A DNA stretch of 64,000 bases from Pseudomonadota bacterium (GTDB lineage Bacteria > Desulfobacterota > Desulfobacteria > Desulfobacterales > Desulfobacteraceae). The DNA is taken from positions 1 to 64,000 of the forward strand of contig JAHJLV010000057.1 in NCBI GenBank assembly GCA_018821535.1, given 5' to 3'. The notes below the pieces were generated by a model that saw only the letters and a program-made list of their open reading frames with translations, made no database searches and was not told the origin of the DNA. The position numbers were made by a program, and so were the translations under genes. Below are positions 1-8,730 of the stretch, one piece after another (the first letter of the stretch is position 1; the number at the start of each line of letters is the position of its first letter).

Positions 1-2625
1 CCCTATGCCCAGGCCGTGCCAAACACCCCTGCCATTGACCGCTCCGTGTGCATGCATTTTAAGACCGGCGGATGCCAGGTCTGCTCGGAAATCTGCCAGA
101 TGGATGCCATTGATCACGCCATGCAGGATGAAATTGTTGAACTGGATGCAGGTTCTGTTATCCTGTCACCGGGATTTGAGCCATTTGATCCTTCCAAATT
201 TGACAATTACGGATATGCAAATCTGCCAAACGTGATGACTGCCATGGAATTTGAACGTATCCTGTCAGCATCCGGACCTACCGGCGGACATCTGACTCGC
301 CTGTCTGACCACAAAGAACCTAAAAAGGTAGCCTGGTTCCAGTGCGTGGGCTCCAGAGACATGAACAAATGTGACAATAAATACTGTTCATCGGTCTGCT
401 GCATGTACGCACTCAAGGAAGCCGTGATTGCAAAAGAACATGCCGGAGACGATCTGGACTGTGCCATCTTCTATATGGACATGCGAACCCATGGCAAGGA
501 TTTTGAGCGGTACTACAACCGTGCAAAGGACCAGGGTGTCCGTTTTATGAGAAGCCGTGTCCATACGGTTGAAAAGCTTCATGACTCAGATGATTTAAGA
601 ATCTCCTATGTCACGGAAGACGGCAAAAAAGTCGATGAAATTTTTGACATGATCGTGCTTTCTGTGGGTCTTGAAATTTCACCTGAAATTGTTCACCTGG
701 CCCAAAAACTGGGCATTGAACTGACCGATGGCAATTTTGCAAAAACCAACAGCTTTTCTCCGGTAGAAACCAGCCGCAAGGGTGTATTTGTTGCCGGTGC
801 CTTCCAGGGTCCCAAAGACATCCCGCAAAGCGTTGTTGATTCCAGTGCAGCAGCGGGAGAAGCCGCAGCGCTTCTTGCAGAATCCAGAAACACACTCACC
901 AAAAAACCCGAGGTTATCCCGGAAACAAATGTTGTTGGGGATCGGCCCAGAATCGGTGTCTTTGTCTGCAAATGCGGAACCAATATCGCAGGCGTCGTCA
1001 ATGTACCTTCTGTCCGGGACTATGCTGCTACCCTGCCCTATGTTGAATATTGTTCAGACAATCTGTATTCATGTTCCCAGGATACCCAGGAAACAATGAC
1101 CCAGATCATCAAAGCGAACAAACTCAACCGGATTGTGGTTGCCGCATGTACACCCAAAACCCATGAACCGCTGTTCCAGGAAACGCTTATAAATGCAGGG
1201 CTGAATAAATACCTGTTTGAAATGACCAATATCCGGAACCATGCGTCCTGGGTTCACAAGGAATCTCCGGAAATGGCCACCCAAAAGGCCAAAGATCTGG
1301 TGCGCATGGCTGTGGCCAAAGTGGCCTTGATGGCGCCGCTGGAAGAAGCTGAACTGCAGGTTAAACCCAGTGCCATGGTGATCGGCGGCGGGATATCAGG
1401 ACTTGTGGCTGCAAAGAATCTTGCCCAGCAGGGATATGAAGTTCATGTCGTTGAAAAGGAAGATAAACTTGGCGGCCAGGCAAACAACCTGTTCCAGACA
1501 TATAAAGAAGAAAACATTGCCAAAGAACTGGATCTGCTCATCAAGGATGTCAAATCCAACAAAAATATTCAGCTTCACATGAAAACAACCCTTGAAAATG
1601 TGGATGGTTTTGTGGGCAGTTTCAAATCCGAACTGCACAACAGCAATAAAGAAGTCATTACCCTTGAACACGGTGTTGCCGTTATTGCAACCGGTGCAAA
1701 AGGCTATACACCGGATGAATACTCATACGGAAAAGATGACCGGATTATAACCACACTGGATCTGGATGCAAAATTTATCAACAATGATCCTATGCTCAGA
1801 AAAATGAACACCGCTGTCTTTATCCAGTGTGTAGGCTCAAGAGATTCAGATCGTCCATATTGTTCAAGAGTCTGCTGTACACATTCCATAGACAATGCAC
1901 TGGAATTAAAAAAACTGAACCCTGAAATGCAGGTGTTTATTGTTTACAGAGATATCAGAACCTATGGTGAAAGAGAATATAAGTATCAACAGGCCAGAGA
2001 AGCAGGCGTTATTTTTATCCGCTATTCTCTGAACAAAAAACCTGTTGTCAATTTAAAAGACGGCAAACTGCTGGTTGCGGTTACAGATCATGTCCTTGGA
2101 ATGCCCATGGAAATTGAAACCGATCTTTTAACCCTTGCCACAGCCATCGTGCCCAATAAAGATGAACGTCTTGCCAACTTTTTTAAAGTGCCTTTAAACG
2201 AAGACGGCTTTTTTGTTGAACGTCATGCCAAACTCGGACCCTCAGAGTTCGCTACAGACGGCGTATTTCTGTGCGGACTTGCACATTACCCCAAACCCAT
2301 TGATGAAGCCATTGCCCACGGGCAGGCTGCAGCATCCAGAGCCGTGACCCTGCTGGCAAAAGAGTCCATTTATACCAGCGGCAATGTTGCCAGTGTAAAT
2401 TCAATGGCATGCAGTTCCTGCGGTGTATGCGTCTCAATCTGCCCATACTCTGCTCCGGCTTTTGAAACAGGCGGAAGATTTGAAGGTAAAGCAAAAATCA
2501 ACCCTGTTCTTTGTAAAGGATGCGGTTTATGCGTATCTTCCTGCCGGTCTGGAGCTATCCGCCTGAAAGGGTTTGACACAAACCAGATCTTAGCGCAAAT
2601 ATTCGCTCTGAATGAAGCAGTATAA
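1..2625 (+). CDS. hdrA: HdrA-like flavoprotein with tandem HdrA modules (5' partial)
   Basis: Electron-bifurcating FAD subunit of a heterodisulfide-reductase-like complex, cytoplasmic. The frame is open from base 1 without a start, so the N-terminus lies outside the window. The visible part holds the second half of one HdrA module (a CVGSRD...YCS.VCC cluster at about 343-405). From about 950 a second, complete module follows, with its own N-terminal CKCG Cys set, an FAD Rossmann motif GGGISG (about 1384) and a second CVGSRD...YCSRVCC block (about 1830-1880). Two C-terminal 4Fe-4S motifs (CSSCGVCVSIC and CKGCGLCVSSC, about 2410-2550) close it. It is therefore a double HdrA, as in the large HdrL-type proteins of Desulfobacteraceae. 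It ends 13 bases before flxD. The second-to-last cluster motif ends CRSGA instead of the usual CP. The family call is firm; the electron partners are inferred. Confidence 0.93.
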   Translation, partial: PYAQAVPNTPAIDRSVCMHFKTGGCQVCSEICQMDAIDHAMQDEIVELDAGSVILSPGFEPFDPSKFDNYGYANLPNVMTAMEFERILSASGPTGGHLTRLSDHKEPKKVAWFQCVGSRDMNKCDNKYCSSVCCMYALKEAVIAKEHAGDDLDCAIFYMDMRTHGKDFERYYNRAKDQGVRFMRSRVHTVEKLHDSDDLRISYVTEDGKKVDEIFDMIVLSVGLEISPEIVHLAQKLGIELTDGNFAKTNSFSPVETSRKGVFVAGAFQGPKDIPQSVVDSSAAAGEAAALLAESRNTLTKKPEVIPETNVVGDRPRIGVFVCKCGTNIAGVVNVPSVRDYAATLPYVEYCSDNLYSCSQDTQETMTQIIKANKLNRIVVAACTPKTHEPLFQETLINAGLNKYLFEMTNIRNHASWVHKESPEMATQKAKDLVRMAVAKVALMAPLEEAELQVKPSAMVIGGGISGLVAAKNLAQQGYEVHVVEKEDKLGGQANNLFQTYKEENIAKELDLLIKDVKSNKNIQLHMKTTLENVDGFVGSFKSELHNSNKEVITLEHGVAVIATGAKGYTPDEYSYGKDDRIITTLDLDAKFINNDPMLRKMNTAVFIQCVGSRDSDRPYCSRVCCTHSIDNALELKKLNPEMQVFIVYRDIRTYGEREYKYQQAREAGVIFIRYSLNKKPVVNLKDGKLLVAVTDHVLGMPMEIETDLLTLATAIVPNKDERLANFFKVPLNEDGFFVERHAKLGPSEFATDGVFLCGLAHYPKPIDEAIAHGQAAASRAVTLLAKESIYTSGNVASVNSMACSSCGVCVSICPYSAPAFETGGRFEGKAKINPVLCKGCGLCVSSCRSGAIRLKGFDTNQILAQIFALNEAV

Positions 2626-2638
2626 GGAGATATCAATA

Positions 2639-3061
2639 ATGACTGAAAAAAATACTAAAATTGTTGCGTTTCTGTGCAACTGGTGCAGTTACGGTGCAGC
2701 AGATCTTGCCGGTGTCAGCAGGATGCAGTATCCTGCAGATACCCGGGTAATTCGAATCCCCTGTACTGGCCGAATGAGCCCTAAATTCATACTCTCCGCA
2801 TTAAGAGAAGGTGCGGATGCCGTATGGGTATCCGGCTGACATCCCGGTGAATGTCATTACCTGGATGGTAATTATTATGCACGACGCAAATTTCTGATGA
2901 TGGGCAATCTTCTGGAGCACATGGGAATTGAAAAAGACCGGGTACATTTTTCCTGGATTTCTTCCGCAGAAGCCACCAAATTTGTAGATGTCGTCAAGGA
3001 AATTTCTGATAAAGTAAGGGCAATCGGGCCAAATACAAAATTTGTAAAGGACTATATTTAA
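2639..3061 (+). CDS. flxD: FlxD/MvhD-type [2Fe-2S] subunit, selenoprotein with in-frame UGA
   Basis: Small iron-sulfur subunit that passes electrons between HdrA and the Flx or hydrogenase module. The start at 2639 follows AAGGAG with good spacing. The frame meets TGA at 2837-2839 (codon 67) but continues in the same frame to TAA at 3059, giving 140 residues, the normal MvhD length. The interrupted motif reads SG-U-HPGECHY, exactly where MvhD proteins carry the conserved Cys of GCHPGDCHY. The other ligand candidates are C13, C16 (CNWC), C42 (PCTGR) and C72. A hairpin just after the TGA is a SECIS candidate. Selenocysteine in this position is known in BamF- and MvhD-like proteins of deltaproteobacteria. 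A sequencing error or nonsense mutation is the alternative but is unlikely given the perfect family match on both sides. Confidence 0.92.
2837..2873 (+). promoter_or_regulatory. Candidate bacterial SECIS element for flxD
   Basis: The UGA at 2837-2839 is followed 16 bases later by an inverted repeat, ATTACC (2856-2861) and GGTAAT (2867-2872), with a 5-base loop TGGAT. A short apical stem-loop at this distance within the coding region is the expected form of a bacterial SECIS read by SelB. SelA, SelB, SelD and tRNA-Sec are not in this window. Confidence 0.6.
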
Positions 3062-3074
3062 AAAAGGTAAGGTT

Positions 3075-4022
3075 ATGAATACCTGTATAAATAAAATAAG
3101 GGAAATTGCTTCAAAACTTCTGGAAAACGGAGAGGTTGAAAAAGTAATCGGTTTTGCAAACGGAACCATTCCCATGGCAACCAGTCCTGTCGTTATAAAT
3201 TCGAAACAAGACGTTGACAAGCTTGTTTTTAATTCCACCTGCGGGCTGAACCTTGCCAATTATGTAAGAAATCAAAAAGGAAAAGTCGCCGTTATTGCCA
3301 AAGGCTGTGATTCAAGAAATATTGTAACCCATATCGTTGAGAACCAGGTAAAACGTGATCAGATTCATATCATCGGCGTTCCCTGTACCGGCATGATCAA
3401 TAAAAAGAAAATTGAGGCCCTGTTTGGAGATGATATCATTGAATTTACAGAAGACGGCGATACCTTGAACGTTAAATCCTCAACCCGAGAAGAAACTCTG
3501 AACAAAAAAGAGTATCTCAGGGATAACTGCACGCTGTGCATGCACAGAAATCCTGTTGTTTATGATGATCTGGCAGGAGATCTGGTTCAGGAACAGACAC
3601 TTGAAAATCCATATCCTGATGTTGACAGAATAGAAGCCATGGATGCAGATGCCAAATGGCAGCATTTTCAGGAACTGACCCAGAACTGTATCCGGTGTTA
3701 TGCCTGCAGAAACGCCTGCCCGTTGTGCTACTGCCCCACCTGCTTTGTGGACGAATCAGGCCCGCAGTGGGTCGGAAAAGGCCAGAATAAAACTGACGTG
3801 GATACCTTCCATTTCCTTCGTGCCTTTCACTGTGCCGGCCGCTGTACGGATTGCGGCGCATGTGTGGAAGCCTGTCCGATGGATATTAATGTCAGAGATT
3901 TTACACGGAAACTGAATAAAGATTCCTTTGAAATGTTTGGCTGGGAAGCAGGTCTTGATATCACTAAACGGCCGCCTCTGGATGTTTACAGCCCGGGTGA
4001 TCCTAACGCTTTTATCAAATAA
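3075..4022 (+). CDS. flxB: FlxB-like 4Fe-4S protein with FrhB-like N-terminus
   Basis: Predicted cytoplasmic electron-transfer subunit of the Flx complex, 315 aa. The N-terminal half resembles the FrhB/formate-dehydrogenase beta fold (segments VAVIAKGCDSR and VPCTGM) and has an additional CTLC motif. The C-terminal half carries two 4Fe-4S motifs: CIRCYACRNACPLCYCPTC at about 3690-3745 and CTDCGACVEACP at about 3844-3880. It sits 13 bases after flxD and 16 before the next Fe-S gene, so it is part of one transcript. Assignment to FlxB rather than FlxC rests on gene order and the FrhB-like part and is less sure than membership of the complex. Confidence 0.8.
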   Translation: MNTCINKIREIASKLLENGEVEKVIGFANGTIPMATSPVVINSKQDVDKLVFNSTCGLNLANYVRNQKGKVAVIAKGCDSRNIVTHIVENQVKRDQIHIIGVPCTGMINKKKIEALFGDDIIEFTEDGDTLNVKSSTREETLNKKEYLRDNCTLCMHRNPVVYDDLAGDLVQEQTLENPYPDVDRIEAMDADAKWQHFQELTQNCIRCYACRNACPLCYCPTCFVDESGPQWVGKGQNKTDVDTFHFLRAFHCAGRCTDCGACVEACPMDINVRDFTRKLNKDSFEMFGWEAGLDITKRPPLDVYSPGDPNAFIK

Positions 4023-4038
4023 ATGAAAAGGGTATATA

Positions 4039-5091
4039 ATGAAATTTATAACAATTGATAAAAAAGACTGGGCCAAAGGCATTGAAAAATCAAGGGAAAC
4101 CTATCGGCTTTTTGGCCCTGTAAAAGAAAAAAACGGCTTTTTAATCAAAAGCCTTGATAATGATATGCTGCCGGATATGGAATATCATGATTCTGTGTTG
4201 TCTGCAAAATCTGTTTTATTCCCCCAGTCTGAAAAAATGATGACAACCTCTCTGGATGAATCCCGGGACGGTCATCACATCATGAATCGGGCAGATGCAG
4301 ATTATTCACCCAGAGCAGTCATCGGTCTTCGACCGTTTGATGCAAAGGCAATCCAGCTTGTAAAGCTGAATTTTGACACAAAAGAGTATAGAGACCCCTA
4401 CTGGTGCGATGCCTATGAAGCCACCACATTTGTGGGACTTGGAATCAACAAGCCAGGTTTCTATGATTTTTCAACATCAGCCGGTTCCGGTCCTTTTAAT
4501 GAAGAAGGTCTGGATGTATTGCTGGCAGACATGGACGATACATACCTTGCAAAAGTCTTGACAGACAAAGGCCAGGCCTATATGGACGCCTGTGGATTCA
4601 AGACCCAGGCAGATGCAAAAGAAAGTCAGGCACTTATTGATGTATTGAAAAAAGAGGCACAAAAAAATATTGTTTCCCGGATCCATACGGACAAACTCAA
4701 AGAAAAAACCACACTTGAGTTGCATGAAGCGCCGTTCTGGGATGATATTGCCTTTTCATGCATCAACTGCGGGACCTGCACGTATGTTTGCCCCACCTGC
4801 TGGTGTTTTGATATTCAGGATGAAACCAAACAGAAAACAACATCCCGGTTTAAGAACTGGGATACCTGCATGTCTCCATTGTTCACTCTGCATACCACAG
4901 GGCATAATCCAAGAGACACCAAGACACAGCGCGTCAGACAAAGATTCATGCACAAGCTCAAATACTTTGTTGACAAATATGACCAGGGAACCATGTGTGT
5001 CGGATGCGGCAGATGTGTAAAAAGCTGCCCGGTAAACATCGACATCCGTGAAGTATGCAATTTGATGAACGCATACGAGAAACAAGAATAG
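4039..5091 (+). CDS. flxC: FlxC-like 4Fe-4S protein (sulfhydrogenase beta / AsrA family)
   Basis: Iron-sulfur electron-transfer protein of 350 aa, soluble. The first 240 residues look like the sulfhydrogenase beta/anaerobic sulfite reductase A family. Two 4Fe-4S motifs follow, CINCGTCTYVCPTCWC (about 4762-4807) and CVGCGRCVKSCP (about 5000-5030). In the related AsrA-AsrB and hydrogenase beta-gamma pairs this type of protein works directly with a FAD/NAD subunit. Here the next gene, 19 bases downstream, is that subunit. I infer that it relays electrons from FlxA toward FlxD/HdrA. Confidence 0.82.
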   Translation: MKFITIDKKDWAKGIEKSRETYRLFGPVKEKNGFLIKSLDNDMLPDMEYHDSVLSAKSVLFPQSEKMMTTSLDESRDGHHIMNRADADYSPRAVIGLRPFDAKAIQLVKLNFDTKEYRDPYWCDAYEATTFVGLGINKPGFYDFSTSAGSGPFNEEGLDVLLADMDDTYLAKVLTDKGQAYMDACGFKTQADAKESQALIDVLKKEAQKNIVSRIHTDKLKEKTTLELHEAPFWDDIAFSCINCGTCTYVCPTCWCFDIQDETKQKTTSRFKNWDTCMSPLFTLHTTGHNPRDTKTQRVRQRFMHKLKYFVDKYDQGTMCVGCGRCVKSCPVNIDIREVCNLMNAYEKQE

Positions 5092-5110
5092 CGAACAAAG
5101 GAGGAAACAC

Positions 5111-5956
5111 ATGGAAAACCCCTATATACCGTATCCGGTTCGCATTGATGAAATTGAAATAGCAACTGAAGATAAATCCCTGAAAACCTTCAAATTTGTT
5201 TTTCTGAATAAGGAAGATGAAGAAAAATTTTCATATCAGGCAGGACAATTTGCTGAATTATCTATTCCAGGCGTTGGTGAAATTCCCATCGGGATTGCAT
5301 CGTCTCCTGTTGAAAAAGGATTTGTTAAATTTACTGTTTTCAGGGCCGGCGTTGTCACCACTCACCTTCACAATATGAAAGTCGGAGATATCATGGGCAT
5401 CAGAGGTCCTTTGGGCAACTGGTATCCATGGGATAAACTGGAAAACAAAAATGTGGTTATTATCGGTGGTGGATTTGCATTTACCACTTTAAGATCTTCC
5501 ATCATCTATATGCTTGATCCGGCAAACCGGAAAAAATTCAAAAATATAGATGTGGTTTATGGCGCCAGATCACCCGGAATGCTTCTGTATCGTGATGAAC
5601 TTTTTGAGTGGGAATCCCGCGATGATATCAATATGCACATCACTGTTGACGGAACCGATGATCCGGACTGGAAATATAACAAAGGCTTTGTTCCCACCAT
5701 TGTTGAACAGAAAGCCCCCCAGGCGGATGCGGACACGTATGCCATTATCTGCGGACCTCCGATTATGATCAAATTTACCATGCCTGCGCTGGTGAAACTG
5801 GGGTATAAGGAAAACCAGATTATCATGTCTCTGGAAAACAGAATGAAATGCGGCATCGGTATGTGCGGACGGTGTAATATCGGCAAAGAACTCGTATGTA
5901 AAGACGGTCCAGTCTTTACTCTTGAAGAACTGAACAAGACACCGAAAGAATATTAA
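5111..5956 (+). CDS. flxA: FlxA, FAD/NAD(P)-binding oxidoreductase subunit
   Basis: NAD(P)H-oxidising flavin subunit of the FlxABCD-HdrABC type complex, 281 aa, same family as dihydroorotate dehydrogenase electron-transfer subunits and AsrB. The FAD-binding barrel is marked by YQAGQFAELSIPG near residue 46 and the NAD-binding part by IIGGGFAFTTLR near residue 118. A C-terminal [2Fe-2S] Cys set (KCGIGMCGRC plus VC, about residues 243-265) follows. RBS AAGGAGG precedes the ATG. It is the last gene of the hdrA-flxDBCA run; a separate promoter follows before dsrC. Family knowledge (Desulfovibrio Flx-Hdr) suggests NADH linked to ferredoxin and a disulfide, with DsrC as a candidate acceptor. Confidence 0.87.
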   Translation: MENPYIPYPVRIDEIEIATEDKSLKTFKFVFLNKEDEEKFSYQAGQFAELSIPGVGEIPIGIASSPVEKGFVKFTVFRAGVVTTHLHNMKVGDIMGIRGPLGNWYPWDKLENKNVVIIGGGFAFTTLRSSIIYMLDPANRKKFKNIDVVYGARSPGMLLYRDELFEWESRDDINMHITVDGTDDPDWKYNKGFVPTIVEQKAPQADADTYAIICGPPIMIKFTMPALVKLGYKENQIIMSLENRMKCGIGMCGRCNIGKELVCKDGPVFTLEELNKTPKEY

Positions 5957-5973
5957 ATGTATTGTGTTTTTTA

Positions 5974-6003
5974 TTGACAACCAACTAACTCTTAAGATAT
6001 GTT
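5974..6003 (+). promoter_or_regulatory. Candidate sigma-70 promoter for dsrC
   Basis: TTGACA (5974-5979), an 18-base spacer and TATGTT (5998-6003), within the 126-base gap between flxA and dsrC. A strong GGAGG RBS lies at 6069-6073. A dedicated promoter fits the high expression of DsrC in sulfate reducers. The -10 matches 4 of 6 bases, so it is suggestive only. Confidence 0.5.
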
Positions 6004-6082
6004 TAGTTTTCGATAATTGAAGCTAAGGCAGGATTGTCTTAAAAGAATAAAAATGAAACTTTTTTTTTGGAGGAAATTTTAA

Positions 6083-6400
6083 ATGGCAACAATCGAATTT
6101 AACGGGAAATCTTTCGACATAGATGAAGATGGGTTCCTTCTGGACTACAATACTTACAATGACCAATGGGTTGAATATGTGAAAGGTCAGGAAGGTATTG
6201 AAGAGCTGACTGATGAACACTGGACACTGATTAAAGTTCTTCAGGACTACTACGAAAAAAATGGTATTGCTCCAATGGTACGTGTTCTTTCCAAACTGAC
6301 CAAGTTCAAACTCAAACACATCTATGAACTGTTCCCCTCAGGACCTGGTAAAGGTGCCTGTAAAATGGCCGGTCTTCCAAAACCAACCGGATGTGTATAG
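6083..6400 (+). CDS. dsrC: DsrC, dissimilatory sulfite reductase sulfur-carrier protein
   Basis: Small sulfur carrier, 105 aa, that takes up the sulfur atom from sulfite reduction by DsrAB as a trisulfide and is then reduced by a thiol-disulfide system. The diagnostic C-terminal arm is present: GACKMAGLPKPTGCV has both redox cysteines, the last one penultimate. Length and the N-terminal start (ATIEFNGKSFDIDEDGF) are canonical. It lies directly after the Flx/Hdr genes but with its own promoter and terminator. This placement is consistent with proposals that HdrB-type subunits of Flx-Hdr reduce DsrC; hdrB and hdrC are not visible in this window. Confidence 0.96.
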   Translation: MATIEFNGKSFDIDEDGFLLDYNTYNDQWVEYVKGQEGIEELTDEHWTLIKVLQDYYEKNGIAPMVRVLSKLTKFKLKHIYELFPSGPGKGACKMAGLPKPTGCV

Positions 6401-6460
6401 TCTCACCCGTCCAAACCGGACCATCCAACCTGAAGGTCCGGTAGGTTAAGTTAGATATGC

Positions 6461-6494
6461 AAAGGCTCTGCACTGAACTGCAGGGCCTTTTTTT
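6461..6494 (+). terminator. Rho-independent terminator after dsrC
   Basis: A 12-bp stem (6461-6472 with 6479-6490, one G-U pair) closes a 6-base loop and runs into a T tract to 6494. The hairpin ends shortly before the RBS of the next gene, so that gene must be started by residual read-through or its own promoter. Confidence 0.85.
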
Positions 6495-6516
6495 CGTTCA
6501 AGGAGCCAAAATACAT

Positions 6517-6972
6517 ATGACGGAAATTGATTCCATCAATAAAGACATTCTGAACACGATCCAGCTTGATTTTCCCATCCATGCACGACCCTACAAAATT
6601 ATTGCAGAAAAACTTGGTCTTGAAGAAGACCAGTTGATCCAAAGAATAAGGCAAATGAAAAAGGATTTGCTCATTCGACGCATTGGCGGCAATTTCAGTC
6701 CGGACAAACTCGGATACCACTCTACCCTGTGTGCTGCAATGGTTCCGGAAGATAAAATTGAAGAATTCACCCGGACAGTCAATTCTTTTAAAGGGGTCAC
6801 CCATAATTATAAACGGGACCATGAATTTAATATCTGGTTTACATTCATTGAACCCTCAATGGACCGTATTGAACACAATCTTGCCCTGATTTCTCAAAAA
6901 ACCGGCGTGACCACCATATTAAACCTTCCTGCCACCCGGGTGTTTAAAATCAGCGCAAATTTTAAATTATAA
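6517..6972 (+). CDS. ahbA: Siroheme decarboxylase subunit, AhbA-type (Lrp/AsnC fold)
   Basis: Subunit of the enzyme that decarboxylates siroheme to didecarboxysiroheme in the alternative heme pathway of sulfate reducers; family members were first annotated as Lrp/AsnC regulators. I place the start at 6517 because AAGGAG lies 11 bases upstream; the longer frame from 6457 runs into the dsrC terminator. The 151-aa product has an N-terminal helix-turn-helix-like part, then RRIGGNFSPDKLGYHSTLCA, HNYKRDHEFNIWFTF and C-terminal LNLPATRVFKI, all typical of AhbA/AhbB. Its partner subunit is not next to it. AhbB is possible. The next gene begins 2 bases after the stop. Confidence 0.75.
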   Translation: MTEIDSINKDILNTIQLDFPIHARPYKIIAEKLGLEEDQLIQRIRQMKKDLLIRRIGGNFSPDKLGYHSTLCAAMVPEDKIEEFTRTVNSFKGVTHNYKRDHEFNIWFTFIEPSMDRIEHNLALISQKTGVTTILNLPATRVFKISANFKL

Positions 6973-6974
6973 CC

Positions 6975-7781
6975 ATGATTAAAGCTGCACTGGTCATTCA
7001 GGAATCTTTAGCAGGAAAATATGATCTGAACCTTGCCTGCTGCCTGAATTTTATTTCAAAAGCGGCTGCAGCCAATGCAAAAATTATCGTGTTTCCGGAA
7101 ATGAACCTGACGGGTTATGTCGCAGGCCCTGAAATAAAAGAGATCTGCAGACCCATCACAAAAGAGATAACAGCGCTTTTTTGTGATCTTGCAAAAACGC
7201 ATGATATGGATATCTGGGTGGGATTGGCTGAACAGACTGAGGACAAAAAAATTTATGCAACGCATCTTGTTTTTCATCCAGATGCGCCACCTACCCGTTA
7301 CCGGAAAATTCACACAGCTCCGAATGAAAAAAAATATTTCACAGCCGGAGATAAAATTATAACCTTTACTTCATTCGGATTTAATTTTGGTGTTCAACTG
7401 TGTTATGATGCCCACTTTCCTGAATTATCCCTTGCAATGGCGCTGAAAAATGCAGATATCATCTTTATTCCCCATGCCTCACCCAGAGGCACCTCACAGG
7501 AAAAATATGATTCATGGATGAGGCATTTAACGGCAAGAGCCTTTGATAACGGAGTTTATATTGCTGCCTGCAATCAGACCGGTGACAATAAAATGGGATT
7601 GCATTTCCCAGGGCTTTGCCTGCTGATCGGTCCGGATGGAAATATTATCTATACATCCAAAGATGACTCATCAGAAGGACTTCACATGATCCAGCTTGAA
7701 AAGTCCGTGCTGAATCATGTCCGGAACCATAAAATGCGATATTTCATACCCAACAGACGCAATGATCTGTTCAGATTTTAA
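6975..7781 (+). CDS. Carbon-nitrogen hydrolase (nitrilase superfamily)
   Basis: Soluble amidase-type enzyme, 268 aa, normal length for the family. The catalytic Glu-Lys-Cys triad is visible as E42 (FPEMNLTGY), K111 (RYRKIH) and C143 (QLCYDAHFPE). Substrate cannot be read from the sequence; the family includes omega-amidases, N-carbamoyl amidases and deaminated-glutathione amidases. It begins 2 bases after the siroheme decarboxylase gene, so the two are probably co-transcribed, though no functional link is obvious. Its stop lies one base from the stop of the convergent mlaA-like gene. Confidence 0.88.
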   Translation: MIKAALVIQESLAGKYDLNLACCLNFISKAAAANAKIIVFPEMNLTGYVAGPEIKEICRPITKEITALFCDLAKTHDMDIWVGLAEQTEDKKIYATHLVFHPDAPPTRYRKIHTAPNEKKYFTAGDKIITFTSFGFNFGVQLCYDAHFPELSLAMALKNADIIFIPHASPRGTSQEKYDSWMRHLTARAFDNGVYIAACNQTGDNKMGLHFPGLCLLIGPDGNIIYTSKDDSSEGLHMIQLEKSVLNHVRNHKMRYFIPNRRNDLFRF

Positions 7782-7782
7782 T

Positions 7783-8649
7783 CTATTCTTTTATTTTTTG
7801 CTTACGATACTGAACATATCCGTCCCTGAGCGCCACATACGGATCAATGGCAGCCGCCTTCAAGGCCTCATAATCACCTAATCTGAAGGTTGTGTCATTA
7901 ATCGAATCATAGACTTTAAGTCCCAGAGAAAGCTCCCAGGGTTCCACATAATTTAACGGCGTAAGAAAAGAATCTCCGACAAGACCCAAAGCATCTCGAA
8001 GCGAAGATGGACCCAGTATCGGCAGTACCAGATAAAACCCGTTCCCGATGGTATAAGACCCCAGTGTCTGTCCCAGATCTTCATCTGTTGTTTTCATGTC
8101 AAAATGATTCTGTGCCACCTGAATTAAACCCAGCACCCCGAATGTGGTATTTACCGCAAAAATCCCTACTTCACTGCCAGCATCACTGATCTCTCCCTGC
8201 AGGATATTGTTCACAAACCGAACCGGGAAAAGAAGATTATGGAAAAAATTATATACGCCTTTGCGTAAAAAATCCGGGGTGATATATTTATATCCTGTGG
8301 CAATGGGTTTAAGCGCTGCAAAATATAAAAAATCATTTATCGAATACATCGCATAATTAAAATAATATAAAGGATCTGCAATCTGATCGACCTCCAAAGG
8401 CGTATCAGAATCTGAAAAATCATCAACAAAATCCTCATCCTCTTCTGCGTCCGGATCTTCGGTGTTTTCTGCCACCATCATATTTTTGGGTTGAGTCTGA
8501 ATATTGGCGGCCATCAGAACTTCCGGATATTCCATTTCAATGAGTATACCTGAATTGGAAAACTGATCCTGGGCATCTACACCTGTGCTGAAAACAATCA
8601 CACCAAAAACAATTAGAAAAATCGTAAAGCAGAATTTATTTTTCATCAT
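7783..8649 (-). CDS. mlaA: MlaA/VacJ family outer-membrane lipid asymmetry protein
   Basis: Removes or shuttles phospholipids at the outer membrane, working with an MlaFED-type inner-membrane ABC transporter. The 288-aa product has an N-terminal hydrophobic signal, an acidic linker (about 60-85), then the MlaA domain (DPLYYFNYAMYSINDF, GFYLVLPILGPSSLRD, DPYVALRDGY). MlaA proteins are normally lipoproteins, but here no lipobox Cys follows the hydrophobic stretch; cleavage after VDA by signal peptidase I seems more likely. It is last in an mlaE-F-D-A operon. Confidence 0.88.
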   Translation of the reverse strand: MMKNKFCFTIFLIVFGVIVFSTGVDAQDQFSNSGILIEMEYPEVLMAANIQTQPKNMMVAENTEDPDAEEDEDFVDDFSDSDTPLEVDQIADPLYYFNYAMYSINDFLYFAALKPIATGYKYITPDFLRKGVYNFFHNLLFPVRFVNNILQGEISDAGSEVGIFAVNTTFGVLGLIQVAQNHFDMKTTDEDLGQTLGSYTIGNGFYLVLPILGPSSLRDALGLVGDSFLTPLNYVEPWELSLGLKVYDSINDTTFRLGDYEALKAAAIDPYVALRDGYVQYRKQKIKE

Positions 8650-8730
8650 CCATCATTCCCTTTTTTGTCTATGAATTATTTCCTTTTAAATCTGTCCTTA
8701 TATTTCATTAATTAAAATTAAAATAAACCT

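Noticed and set aside
2612..2839. A 75-aa ORF ending at TGA that looks like a truncated MvhD pseudogene
   Set aside because: The same frame continues to 3061 with perfect family match, and the TGA sits on the conserved Cys codon. It is read as selenocysteine.
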